A stretch of DNA of 64,000 nt from Sphagnum compactum (lineage: Eukaryota; Bryophyta; Sphagnopsida; Sphagnales). Below the pieces are notes generated by a model, which was given only the letters and a program-made list of their open reading frames with translations, made no database searches and was not told where the DNA came from. The translations under genes were made by a program, and so were the position numbers. Of the stretch, positions 50,755 through 62,640 are shown piece after piece. How positions within the stretch are numbered: the first letter of the stretch is position 1; each line of letters opens with the position of its first letter. The DNA lies in contig OZ234503.1 of the NCBI GenBank assembly GCA_965153455.1, positions 10,173,118 to 10,237,117 of the forward strand. Reading direction: 5' to 3'.

Positions 50755-53157
50755 AACATCTTGATATGCAAAACCAAAATCAACATCTCCAATACGATGT
50801 AAATGATTGTATGACTTGACCAACATGGGATACAACACTTTCCTATCATATTGTTCCACAATAAACACTCCTTGCTCTTTACCAACATATGAAAAAACAA
50901 AATGAACTCTTGAACCTAGGGTCAAGCATCAAAGACAACATGTTATGTGTTATTCTTCATATGTCCTCAAGAATGAAAGGAAAGAATCTAAAACCCCAAA
51001 CATTTTTTATTTAATGTTAGAGGCAAGAGTTGCTAACCCTAAAAAAAATCTAATGTCATCATCCATGAGGGACTCAAAAGAAGGTTTCAAATGCATTTCA
51101 TCCTTGCTTTAGAACTCGTGGTGATGGCAGAATTCAGAGCATCTGATAATAACCAATGTCTAGCATATTGGTTCAAGACGTAAGTAAAAATAACTGGGTT
51201 CAAACCATCAACTATTTTTGACAAATGAACCATGTAATAGGATAAAGAACATAACTAGACACATGAACATTAGTTTGCCTGTTGTAACACATGACAATAA
51301 TTCCACAAAAAAAAACGTTTCCTGGAATAATATTACCCTATTTGTAAACCTATAAAAAAATTCAAACAGTTAGTAATTTTTTTGGAAAAAATTATTTATT
51401 CATAAATACAAAATAATCAACATAAAAAGATGAATAAAAAGACATTTACCTTGTCTTAACAAGTGTATTCAATTTGGTCAAATTCCATAATCAATATAAG
51501 CTTTCGTCCACTCTTGTCTTCCTTTTCTAGACTTTTTTAGCCATATTATACACTTATGAATATTAGATTATGCTGACTTGATTGAGACAAACTTAAGATT
51601 TTTGCATACCTTTTGTTCAGCAATAACATACTGATAGGTTTTGGAAAATGCATGACCAAAACAAGTGCCATTGAAACTCTCTTCCAACCCCAAAACCTCA
51701 CAATTAACAACAGATTTGAGAGTTGTGGTAATAAAGTTTAAGTTTGCCCCTTCATCTTTTACATCAACAATGATCTTCTTCTTTAACCCATAAGAATCCA
51801 AAAGCTTTCTCAAATTTCTAGCTAAGGCTTGACTAGTTGTTTCTATTACTTCAAAGAGACCAATTGTCACCTTTTTAGGTTACCAATTTTCATCAAAAAA
51901 GTTAGTGACCAAGGCAAAAATGTCATAAGCACCTTTTGACATCCATTAATCAAAACTTGTAATAGCTAACATACATTCAGAAAGTTCTAGTAAAACATAA
52001 ACATCTTTTGTTTTTTGAACCAAGTCTCGCAAAACTCTTGTGAAAATTTTTTCTAGAGGGAAAGACAATGCAAGGATTAAATTCAAAGCAAATCGCTTCA
52101 ACCATAGACTCTCCAAAAAATGTACAAGCAAATGATTTCTAATAATCAACAAGGTTAAATCTTCAAGAAATTGTTTCTGCTGCACTTCATCCTTTTTGTA
52201 AGGAAATTTTGCAAAGAAAAATTCAAAAATTTCAAATGAAGATGCATTTTGCTTCTTCTTAGTTAGTTATTTTTCAAGTTGAGTTTTGACTAAACTATTC
52301 ACTTCTTCATCAAGGTTTTTTGCAGGAAAACCATGTTCTACATCCACATGGCTTTTTAAGGTAAATGCATACTTCCACCCAAATAGGGTGGATGAAAGTC
52401 CATTTTTACAATCCAAATCAAAAGATTTTTCAAAAAAAGATTTAAATGATGTTGAAGTTCATTTTTTTCCCATTTCCAAGTTCATACCACCATCGTTCAA
52501 ATTTTTTTTGAAAACCTTTAAAAATATGGGCCTTGAAAAAATCAATTTGAATATTGAAATGAACTTTACGAATTTGAAATTTTCATTTTAAATCTTAAAT
52601 GTTTTGAGAATCTTTTCTTGCTTAATTTTTTCATCTTAAATGATATAATACTTCAATGTGTGGTGGTAAAAAGTTGAAGAAAAAAGTCCATAATGATAAT
52701 TTTTTTGGGGCAGTTTGGACTATGACATTAGATGTGCCATCCTTTGTAAAATCCACCTTGAATTGAACATTTATTTTTTGAAAAAAAAAAAAATTGAGTT
52801 TGAAAGATTAGAATGTAGGTTTCAATTTTTTATCTCACTTTTGCCAAGTTTCTCAAATAGATCTGAAAATAATGCAACAATACTTGACCCACTCAGAAAA
52901 AACTACCACTATAACTTTCAAAAAAGTTCATTGTAGTGTGTTTTTATTGTTCAAAGTTAATTTATCTCATTAATCTTATAATATGAAATTAGTCCCTTCT
53001 TTGGTTTTGTTCTTATATTATATAGCACATGTGTTTTATAACACAAATGACATCCCATGACTTGGGGAACTTTGCCATCCACTAGTTTATTATCATTCAC
53101 CACATACAAAGCCCAACAAATGGCATAACTTTCAGAAGCCCTATTTGTAATTTTCAA
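50755..53157 (-). pseudogene. decayed hAT-family transposase (BED zinc finger type)
   Basis: hAT transposases cut and paste DNA elements; they carry an N-terminal BED finger and an RNase H-like core. On the minus strand the fragments appear in the right order. 53157-52957 resembles a BED-type start (KVPQVMGCHLCYKT). 52270-51946 has QQKQFLEDLTLLII, then SFD. 51870-51568 has IGLFEVIETTSQALARNL and VKDEGANLN. 51180-51000 has ARHWLLSDALNSAI and FESLMDDDIRFFLG. 50890-50757 has KVLYPMLVKSYNHLH. TAA stops interrupt the same frame at 51946-51948 (after SFD, where the family has a leucine in FDLWMSK) and 51880-51882. Frame changes occur near 51090, and 52290-52950 is unreadable. It cannot make a transposase. 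Termini and target duplication were not found. Confidence 0.8.
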
Positions 53158-54084
53158 TTGAAATTTTTATTATAGGTATATCATCCATGAATTCTTCATT
53201 TTGAAAATTTTCAATATCAATTTCCTCTATAGTATTCTCACTTGCATTTGATTATTCCATTAGAAGTAATTTCCAAAATAATAGCAAGCAATGCAAATTT
53301 TCAACTCTCAACAACCAGAATTTAAAAAACTACAAGCTATTTCCTTCAAATCAAAAGGTTTATGGAACTTGTAGAGTCCTTTTTAGATATGTTTTCTATT
53401 TGCAAATTATAAAATTAATTAGCAAAAGAGATAAATCAAGGGTTAAGGGTAGATAACATTTACAAAGATAACAACAATAACTCACTTTTCGGCCTAATGC
53501 AAAGAATAAAAACTAAATGGAAACTATTATCGCCCCCTTATACAACCACCAATATCCTTCAAACAATCAAGGCTAACTTGCAAATAAAATAAATTAAATG
53601 TAAAAAATAAGTTTAAATAAATTAATAAAACAAAATTTACCTACAAAACTACAAATAAAATACAAAGGAATGTTAAAAAAGAATGAGATCAAATAGAAAA
53701 AGGAAGATAACTTAATGGATTAATTCCATTTATAAAGAAAAAAATTTAAATAAAACTTACAAGTTTTAGAGACAATTTTTTGTTTTTTTCCCTTTCCTGT
53801 ACAAAATCAAAACAAAAACAAAATTTAGATCATATTGTACAAAAATTTGAAAAACTAAAGTTAAAAACAAAAAAATTCATAATGATCAAGTGAATTAAAA
53901 AAAAATACCTTGTTAATTGTTGACTTTTGCTTGCTTCTTGTAAGTCCAAAGACTACTTGCAAAAGGCAAAGAGCGGGGAGGGAATACCATCTGGGGAAAC
54001 ACAAGCAAGGAGCAACAACATGCAAATGGGAATAGTATTAGCTAGGGGGGCCAAAGATACCTTAATAGCCAAGAACAATAGTGG
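53158..54084. other. AT-rich intergenic, no gene
   Basis: Possibly the 5' part of the hAT element; no terminal repeat recognised. Confidence 0.3.
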
Positions 54085-54215
54085 GAATAATGACAAGTGG
54101 GGAGTAGCAATGGGGGAACAACAATGGGCAAGGAGCAGCAATGGGCGGGGAGTATCAAAAGGGGAACATCAACGGGTGGGGAGTAGCAACGGGCAAGGAA
54201 CAACCATAGGCAAAC
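54085..54215 (+). repeat. degenerate GGGGAGTAGCAACGGGCAAGGA minisatellite
   Basis: GGAGTAGCAA, GGGGAACAAC, GGGCAAGGAGCAGC and GGGGAACATC words repeat about every 16-33 bases. The long frames on both strands across 53927-54485 are a by-product of this repeat. Confidence 0.6.
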
Positions 54216-55306
54216 ATAGGCATGAGCAATCACACATAAACGTGAATAGCCATGCGCAAGCCAAAATAGGAGCAAAGATGCACAAGAAGAAGCAACTTTG
54301 TGCAAGTGGGAGTAGAAATGCATAAGTGGGAAGGCGAAAGCATACAAAAGTATGTCAAATTGTGATCTTTGTTGTCTTAGTAAAAGTAGGCGAAAAGTAA
54401 AATTTGAATACCTAGGTAGGTGGGAGCTATTAGGGGTTACTAAACCAGAAAGGGGGTAGGATGGTTTGGGTTGGGTTTGCCCCATTCATTGTGAAGGAGG
54501 AGGTTTTTGTTGTTTGCACTTGTGAATTTGCAACAAGGTTTTGTTGTTGCGGGTGCAACATATGACTCACTAGCATTGAAGCTTGAATTCTTGCCTAGGA
54601 AGGGAGATCAAGGAGCAAGAAGTCCCACCCAAAGGTGCCAAAGTCTTGCCCAACACCATTCAAGTGATTTCATTCCCCGTTATTCATCTTGCACCTAATT
54701 TGTTGTTTTGAATTTTTTGCTATTTTGAGTGCCTAAAATTAAGTTTGTTCTTTTTCTTTTCTTACAGTTTTGAGTGCCTTGTTGCATTCAATGCTTCAAG
54801 TCAATTTTTGCCTTCTTGTTGTTGTTTTGAGTGTTTCTCCTACTTTTAGTGCCTCAAGTCTGTTCAATTACTGCAACAATTTCAAAGTTGTTTCTATTGT
54901 TCAAGGTGCTTTAATATGGTTTAAATGCAAAATTTGTTTGGTTACTTTGTTTTAGGGTTTGAAGCATCTGTGGGGATTCACAACAATCAAACCATTTAAC
55001 GTTTGTTGTAGTGTTTGAGTCAAGTTTTATATTTATATTTTATCTTTTCCTTTTGCCATGGCTAATCCCTTGACCAAAACTAGGGTTCTACTTCTACCTT
55101 TGAACCTAATGTTCTATAATCCTTGAACTTTAGGTTCATTAATAAATAAGAGCAAAAAAAAACCCATGAAGCTTTTGATGAAACTAATTATAAAATTAAT
55201 TGAATTTTAATTTTTATTCAACAACCAATACATGGTACCTGACATTTTCATTCACATAATTTTCAATTACAAAAACAATTGTCCTTCCTTTGGGCCAAAA
55301 ACTTTC
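54216..55306. other. intergenic, no gene
   Basis: TTGTTGTT- and GAGTGCC-rich sequence at 54500-54960 without a convincing frame. Confidence 0.35.
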
Positions 55307-55911
55307 CACTACCACAATTCATGGGTTTTCAAAAGATTAATGGACGTATATATTTGACTAAAGGCCCAAGGCTTGAATGACATGTGTATTTTTTAACTTG
55401 TGAACTTGACTAAAGTGACCTATTTGACTATTTGTCAAATTGAACATCAAGTCAAATTAAACAAAAAAATGACCACCTTGGTCAAAATGGCCAATGGCTT
55501 ATAATCAACTAGGACATTTAATCAAGTTGGACAAAGCAAAATGACATCTTTAGTCAAAATGGATAATGGTGTTCTAGTCAAATGGGACATCTAATAGGCA
55601 AAGATAGCTACAAACTAGGTTAGGCAATTGTTTAAATTTACCTGCATACCAATTTACGTACTTATTTATTTACTTCCTACTTTGCACCTACCATCTTACA
55701 AACCAACCTACCTACCTACCTGCTTTTTAGACCTACTTACCTACCTAACTACCTACCTCCTTCTTGCCACGTACCATCCTACAAACCTACCTATCAATTA
55801 ACTTCATCACAAATTTACAGGCTTCATGGGTTTGTTTCAAATCCATGTGAAATTTATTATTTCATGAGTTCATATTGTTTAAACACAAATGTCATACATT
55901 ATTTAAACACC

Positions 55912-55931
55912 AAAATCGTGTACACGATTTT
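55912..55931. repeat. 20-bp perfect palindrome
   Basis: AAAATCGTGT followed by its exact complement, inside CACTA copy 3 and absent from copies 1 and 2. Confidence 0.9.
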
Positions 55932-55934
55932 CTT

Positions 55935-56062
55935 GTGTAAACAACATGAATAGACATACAACATTCACGTTTAAACAATACAAATAGGCATATGACATTC
56001 GCGACTAAACAATGCACATGACATCAATGTCCAAACAACACAAGTAGATGAATGACATCCAT
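55935..56062 (+). repeat. short tandem repeat with GACATTC / TTTAAACAA words
   Basis: About 30-35-base units of the form CATATGACATTCGCG-ACTAAACAATGCA repeat three to four times with changes, next to the palindrome. Confidence 0.55.
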
Positions 56063-56545
56063 GTCTATTCCATACGAACCTATGAAAAATAGATTTTGCT
56101 TGACTATTATTGCTAAGTCATGACCCATTAAGTTTGTGATGTTACTTACCTAATTATCTACCTCCTACTTCCCACATACCATCCTACATACCTACCTACT
56201 TACCTACCTCCTACCTTGTACCCACTTAAATTTTCCCACCTAGCTACCTCATATTTCCTACAATTTACCTATCAACCTATTTACCTACCTAAATCTACCC
56301 ATCTACCTCTTATTTCTTACAACCTACCTACTTACTTAATTACTTGTTACCTCCTATTTATTACAACCTACTTACCTACCTACCTCCTATGGACTATAAG
56401 CTACCTATTTACTTGCCCCTTCTATCTACCAATCATCATGCAACCTACCAATTAATTACCTATCTTTTTTACTTACCTACATAACTAATAATGTGAAATT
56501 AATAAGTGAAATAAAAAACTTGACAAATATCGTCAACTTTGGAAA

Positions 56546-56604
56546 GTGTAGTCCATTGATAAGGACTTGGATTATCATTGGGAGGTGAAGGGTTCAAATC
56601 CTAA
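56546..56604 (+). repeat. tRNA-like block inside CACTA copy 3
   Basis: GTGTAGTCCATTGATAAGGA, then full-consensus B-box GGTTCAAATCC followed by TAACACTTG. Best B-box of the three copies. Confidence 0.7.
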
Positions 56605-57018
56605 CACTTGCAACCTATATACATGTTTTAAAGGTTAAGATAAATAAGTTAGAAAAATTAAGTAGGTTACGTTAGGTTAAGTAGGCTAGGCTAGGCTAAG
56701 CTAGGCTACCACCTACTTGCCTTTTTATGACCTACCTATACTTATATACTACTTATTTACCTACACAAAAATATTATTTTTGGTAATAATCCAAAAAAAG
56801 GGTAGAAATTTGAATAGTCAAATGGTTCATTATCCACCAATCAAAATGACTAATCAAATAGTCCAATATTTTATTAATAAAAAAGACCACCCATTCAGAT
56901 TGGAAAGTTCAAATTAATTTGTCCAAATCGACAAGATTGTCTTTTTTACGCTTATCGAAATGGGGTTTTTTCTTATTGGATTCTTTAGTACAAAAAACCA
57001 TGAATTGTAGTAGTGTTC

Positions 57019-57778
57019 CTAAGGAAAAGAGAAATTGGGGTCACATTTTCCTTAAGGACCTCAACACACTTCTATGAGGAAAACATCCAAGGAAGTTACA
57101 AGGCTTTAATGTTTTTTTAATTTACACAACGGATGAATATGTCGTTTCATTTTTTCATCTTTTAGCCTTTCAATCCTAGGGAAAAACATGCCTTTCTTCA
57201 AGAAACCCATCTTTGACGAACACAACCATCTTCCTAAGGAACATAGACTCAATGGAGTTTGACACATTGTTGTGGTGAATTGTTTTCCCTTGGGAACATA
57301 ACCATTTTGCTAATAAACATAACTATGGGGGTAGTTCAACACATTTGTTTAGAGGAAAAGAATTTCCTCAAGGAACACAACTATCTAATACCTTTTCAAG
57401 TTTGACACTCAGGTGTTAAATAAATATTCTATTTTCAAAATCCTTTTCGACACTAAAAAATAATTTATGAAAATTTGGCAACAAACATAGGCAATTTCAT
57501 TGGTAGGTTCCTTAGATTTTAAACCTTCAACATAATGAAACCAATTTTTGCATTTTTCCCTACTTTGTAATATCTTTAAATTTTGAGATTTCAAATAGAC
57601 AATTTTGTTAAAATTAAAAATTTCCAAAAATATATAATTACTACCAAGCCTAAAAAAAATTGTAGTATTCCCAAACATTTGTCCCAAGGAAAAACATTTC
57701 CCTTAAGAACATGACAATTCCTATGAATGGCTATCTTTTTTTTTGGGATGAAATCCATTTAAGTTAAAAAAATTTAAG
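57019..57778. other. AT-rich intergenic, no gene
   Basis: No supported feature; the minus-strand frame at 57409-57687 shows no domain. Confidence 0.4.
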
Positions 57779-57832
57779 CACAAAATCTTCCACTTAAAGT
57801 GGAAGTGGTCAACCACTATGCCACACCAGCTA
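57779..57832 (-). repeat. tRNA-derived SINE-like head
   Basis: On the minus strand AGCTGGTGTGGCATAGTGG contains a consensus A-box (TGGCATAGTGG); the following CCACTTCCAC/GTGGAAG pair could be an anticodon-like stem. The B-box is decayed. Confidence 0.4.
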
Positions 57833-59652
57833 ATTTACAAAAGTTAGTATCCTAACCATATTTAACACAATTGTCATATTTGGGAACAATAATTACTTTT
57901 GAAAAATTCATTTTCCATTGGGCATACATTCTTTGCATTGGAGACTAAACTACATTTAATTTTGTGTTGTTATTTAATGTTTTCTCCATGATGAACATCC
58001 TTGTAATAAGATTTGATATTCAATTCAACTCTATCTTTGGTATCAATGTTCATTTTCTATGCAAGTTCACCACATGTTGCAATTGGATAATATCATGTTA
58101 GTTAGGTTTCAATTCCTTCACATGGTTCATTATTGAGAATATAAGATCAAGTATTATTTTTGTCACATGTAAATATGAAAAAAAGTCAAAAGTTATGAAA
58201 ATAAAATTAAAAATCACATTCATTCATCTCAAGGTTATCACCATTACAAGTAGCCAATCATTTTGACAAGTTGTCGTTCACCATGCTTTCAATACTCCCT
58301 ATGGGTTTCACCAAATAGGTGACTATATAGAAGATGGGAAAAACCACATTGTATTTTATTCATGTCATGATTAGTCTTGTTTAGTTCTAGCTTTTCGAAA
58401 AAACCTTTGGTCTTGGTTTTAATTTTTTTAAATTTAAAAAGAACCTTCAATTTTGGCTGTAGGAACTTTGAAAAATTGATAGACCCTTGTGTGCAATTCC
58501 ATACCTAGTTCTTCATATTTTTGGATTTCCAATTCTTAATTTTTCAAAACAAAACCTTAAATGGGTTTGATTCCAAACTATATCCAATCCTACCTGCCTA
58601 CACTTGGCCCAAAATTGAAGATTTTCTAACAACTTGACATTGTACAACAATGAAAAGGTCATCACACACACCATCAATGATTGTCATTATGATTTTGAGG
58701 TATGATTTTCTTCTCTTTCTCTTCTTTCCCATTTGGTGATCTTTGAATACATGTTTGAGTTGTGTTTGTGATCTTCATTTTTGGTGGTTGTATTTTTGCA
58801 AACTGGAATAAGATATGATGGGGTTGTGCACAAGCTTTTATGAATGATAAGTTTTTTGCAATATAATGCAAACATGTCTTACTACTAGTACTTTACATAA
58901 GACTTTTGAAGGGATGGGATTCATGTGTATGTTGCTACTTAAAATTGCAATTGCTAATATTGATATACATTTGATTGTATTTGGGAAATGTGTAGATGGA
59001 TCTATAGAAACTTTGGGTGTTGTAAAATTTGATTTTCAAAACAAGAAGAAGATTCCCTAACTTTTGGGAAGTGTAGAGGGATTGTGAGTTTTGTGTATTC
59101 ATATAAAAACACAACTTTGTTTCTAATTTTCACCACTATTGTTTTAATTTTGGGTATGGCTCCATGTGTGTGTGGTTTACTTTTGGGCATCACATATGTT
59201 GGCAAAATTACCATCACATAGCTTGCACATTCATGTGCCATATGGCGCACCCTCCACATTGTCTTAGACACTTCATTGGTAAGAATTTTTTTAGTATTGA
59301 AAACATGAATACAACAATGAGACAAAAAAATGAAGTTCTGATCTCTGTTTTGTTGTGGAGATGGAGTATGTTAACCAAACACATTTTGCTATGTTTTTTT
59401 GTGTGGTGGGTTTGAAGTTGGTTTGAATTAGGGTTGTGCACAATAAAAGCATTTTCTTTTGTAGGTTCTAAAGATTGAATGAAACAGTAACATAGCAATG
59501 GCAAGGTTCAGGTTCTTGCAATGTTTGCATACTCAAAGTAGTTAAGAACTTCTAAATAATTGCCATGGACCTTGACATGGCAATGTTTTGAAACTAAAGA
59601 ACCATTAGATATATTCATTTATTTTATGGCCAAGACATGACCGACCCTATAT
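57833..59652. other. intergenic, no gene
   Basis: Low-complexity AT-rich DNA. Frames at 59002-59325 and 59214-59504 (minus) overlap each other in different frames and have no features. Confidence 0.35.
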
Positions 59653-59785
59653 GGAACCTTCACTTCTAAAATTTGAAAAGCTTGAAACCTTGCAGTTTCT
59701 TTGATTCTCAAATTTCCAAAAGACTGGAACCGCAGGTTCTTTGATTTTCAAATCTTCACGGAATTGGAACCAGAGGTTATTAGAA
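59653..59785 (+). repeat. tandem repeat, about 40-bp unit, GGAACCGCAGGTTCTTTG
   Basis: GGAACC/GAAACC starts recur at 59653, 59684, 59726 and 59766, with TTTGATTTTCAAAT between. The same words occur at 8820-8905. Confidence 0.6.
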
Positions 59786-60649
59786 GAATCAAATATCTGC
59801 CAAACACTCAAGATCACGTCAAGATCTCTTCAAGACCATTCAATGAATATTTTGAATTTTCCATTATGCCTTGGCCTGCTATGTTATTTTGCAAAATCAC
59901 TTTCAGTTATGTTTACTGCTGAGATGACTATAGCAGGCTTAACTTACATTTTATCATTTATGCTGGAAGAAAAGCGCACTAACTGTGGCAGACCTCAATC
60001 AATCAATCAGCTTATGCCCAGAATTTATAAGTCTTGGCATGTACTCATGACTACTAACAAGCTAATTCCAAAGCATGTACTAAACCCAACTATCGATCCA
60101 CATGTTTGTTACGACCATTATCATGAGCTTTTAGGCATATTTGACTTGGCTATAAGTTAGCATCTAGATTTTTGTGGAAATGGGACTGAGATGAACACCA
60201 TGTAACTAATCCCCGCTTATGTTTGTCCTCCCTTCCCCTCCCCTCACACTCACAAAGGTCTAGCTCATCAGCTAGCCTTTTAGTTGTATGTTAGGGTTTA
60301 TGGATATGCCTTCATTGTAGCAGAGTCTCAGATTCTAATGCCAACACCTTGCAGCTATGGGGTGGTGTTTGAAATTTGTTCAGAATGCATTTAGCCTTTC
60401 TAGTTGTCACTCGATTCTTGTGCGGGAGACTTAGATTCTGCTGAGACTTGTTGAACACCGTCTGCACAGTTTACCAGGTAAACTGGTAACAAGCAAATCA
60501 ACACTGAGAACTAAGCAAATTGCATTGTCCCACTGAAAGTTTGTTTCTTATCCAGCAGGCACAAGTCTGCAAGCGGCCAGATCAAAGACATGCCAAGTTA
60601 TACACTGAATTCTTATTGGTGGGCCGAATGGGGGGGCTGGAGTGGGAGG
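59786..60649. other. intergenic, no gene
   Basis: A 139-codon plus-strand frame (59741-60160) begins inside the repeat above and shows no domain. No other feature. Confidence 0.35.
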
Positions 60650-60992
60650 TGCGGGCATCTAAACTTTTAAAACACTGTCTGTCTGTATACATTCAAGGGT
60701 TATAATATTAGTGTATTAAATACAGAGGGTGTTGAATTGGCCGTGCGTAGGTTCAGAAAATATGTTATGGACAATGAAATTGCTGGATTTGGTGGTTTGA
60801 ATTTTTTTCCTTATATGTCTTGAGTGAACTAGCAGGTACATGTGTAGTAGGGATTGGTAGGTTTGTGAGAATTTTAGAGAACCAATAGACATGGTAGTAA
60901 AGGATCATTATCTTCAATGTTATGTGTGTAGGTCTGAGGATTTTTTTCCATGTCAATGAGATTGCTAGATTTGGTGGTTTGAATTTGAACAT
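60650..60992 (+). repeat. dispersed repeat, copy 2, left part
   Basis: Matches 10400-10770: GAAATTGCTGGATTTGGTGG, TTTGTGAGAATTTTAGAG, then a second ATTGCTAGATTTGGTGG about 180 bases later, as in copy 1. Confidence 0.7.
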
Positions 60993-61954
60993 TGTACGAC
61001 ATAGTGATATCATTTGGGCTAATACCCCCTTCTTAAGCACTAGGGTACCTATTATTCACTATGAATTGTGGTACCTATTGTGATTCGTATTAATTAGTTT
61101 ATGGGTGTGCTCTTAACTTTTTCACTCTTTTTTTTGGAAAGATCCACATTCATTGGCCCATCATCAATTTTTTTTTGGGACCAGACTCTCCCTAATGAAA
61201 GCACTTCTTTGGACCCCAGTTGCAAAATAGAAACAAATGTATTCCCCTATAACCCTCCTTTTCACTTTATATGCATGCGAGTTGAACTTACGGCAGACCA
61301 TATGGGGTAAAACCTAGGTGCTATTGGGAACATCTTGGGGACAACATTTTAGAACACTTTGGGAATATGATGGGAACAAGGGAAAAAAACAAAATTTCCC
61401 TCTCCCCCCTTCCCTCAAAAAGAAAAAAAACTGGACCGTTCATGAGTGCATGCCGAGCCTTCTCATTGCATGAAATTTCTCTTTCCAAAATTGTTGGTCA
61501 CCATTTTTCACCTGGGCTAATGGTAAGGGGCAAAATTTTGGGGACATAGTTATCTTGAGTGAAATAGCAGTTCAATAAAGTTATATGTAAAGTCACCCTC
61601 TCTTTGGGCCTGCTTTCACCCCCTATCCCCTCTCTCAATGGTATCTGCAAAGTAAGGAAATTTAATTCAATCTCAGTATGAAATGCTGAAACTCAGCATT
61701 TAATGCACAAGGTTCAAGAGTAATTATAATAGTCCTACAGGTAGGAGCAGTGAAAATATATGTAGGAGCAGTTGAGGCGCTCAGGAAAAAGGAAAGACAG
61801 GATGAAACTCAGTTTACCACCAAAATTGGTGGAAAAACTAGTATGGGTCCCAGATATTTTGTTTCGTAGGATTTCCGTTCCTAGTCAAGTGCTTGATGCC
61901 CTATTATGCCGAAACTTGTCATTCTAGCCCCCCTAACCGCGTGACTTTACTGAT
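60993..61954. other. extra DNA interrupting dispersed repeat copy 2
   Basis: About 960 bases absent from copy 1 at the same position. Contains one member of the GCTATTGGGAACA repeat (61310-61560). No clean target duplication was seen. Confidence 0.5.
61310..61560 (+). repeat. GCTATTGGGAACA repeat, member 1
   Basis: GCTATTGGGAACATC...GTGCATGCCGAGCC...CACCTGGGCTAAT matches 62390-62640 in order and orientation. Confidence 0.6.
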
Positions 61955-62022
61955 AACTCTAATGTGTAATAGCTATTTACTTTTACAGACATGATTCTAG
62001 CACATTACTTGTACACTTTTTT
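61955..62022 (+). repeat. dispersed repeat, copy 2, right part
   Basis: AATGTGTAATAGCTATTTAC...GCACATTACTTGTACAC matches 10780-10836. Confidence 0.65.
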
Positions 62023-62370
62023 GTTTGGGTTTTCTATAAAACAGAGGTACTTTGATCACACCATCACAAAACAATTATTGGAACATTGGACATGCCCAAA
62101 ATAGAATCATGATAGAGATTCTCTTTGCCTACCTTATAAGTTGTGATGTTTGAACCTTGGACAAACCTTATAGGATAAATTTTGGTGGTGTTGGGCGCAT
62201 GTTGCATCACTTTTATAAAAAAAAGGATTGCACCATCATTTTTGAGTTACTTAAACAATAATTAACATGTAAGGTGATTGCCAACTCATTATTCCACCCT
62301 CAAGGAACAGTTGCCACTCCACTAGTTCCCCTCTCCTAAAAAAGAACCCCAATTTTTTTAATTAAAAAAA

Positions 62371-62384
62371 ATATATATATATAT
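62371..62384. repeat. (AT)n microsatellite
   Basis: Seven AT units after an A-rich run. Confidence 0.85.
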
Positions 62385-62389
62385 GGGAT

Positions 62390-62640
62390 GAAAAAGATGC
62401 TATTGGGAACAAATTGGGAACATCAAAATCCAAAAAGTAGAACCCCACACCTCCTCCCTCCCCTCTCCTGCCCTCCCCTCACCTCACCTCATCCACTGTG
62501 GCCCCCAAATGAAGAAAGATGGCCCTTCCTGGGTGCATCTTGAACCTCTCACAGGGCTGCATGAAAATTCTATTCCTAAAAGTGTGTGTCACGATTTTTG
62601 GCCTGGGCTAATAACCCTTCCAAGAGCGTGGGTAAAATAT
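62390..62640 (+). repeat. GCTATTGGGAACA repeat, member 2
   Basis: GCTATTGGGAACAAATTGGG...GGGTGCATCTTGAACC...GGCCTGGGCTAAT; partner at 61310-61560, 1.08 kb apart. Confidence 0.6.

Larger units (their letters stand above)
55307..57015 (+). mobile_element. non-autonomous CACTA element, GTCAAA type, copy 3 (TSD TTC)
   Basis: Best-preserved member: left end CACTACCACAATTCATGG, right end CCATGAATTGTAGTAGTG, near-perfect inverted ends, with TTC outside both (55304-55306 and 57016-57018). It shares TTGACTAAAGGCCCAA near the left end with copy 1 and GAAATTTGA...TAGTC near the right end. Subterminal AGTCAAA motifs are dense on both sides. It carries CTAC arrays (about 55705-55795, 56150-56470, 56690-56765), the tRNA-like block and an extra 200-base segment with a palindrome and short repeats. 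No protein. Confidence 0.85.

Noticed and set aside
53927-54485. Long frames on both strands (132 and 147 codons)
   Set aside because: They are produced by a low-complexity GGGAGTAGCAA-type repeat.
38434-56604. Functional tRNA genes
   Set aside because: A- and B-box motifs are present but acceptor and anticodon stems do not close into a cloverleaf.
59741-60160. 139-codon plus-strand frame
   Set aside because: Starts inside a tandem repeat and has no domain or conserved pattern.
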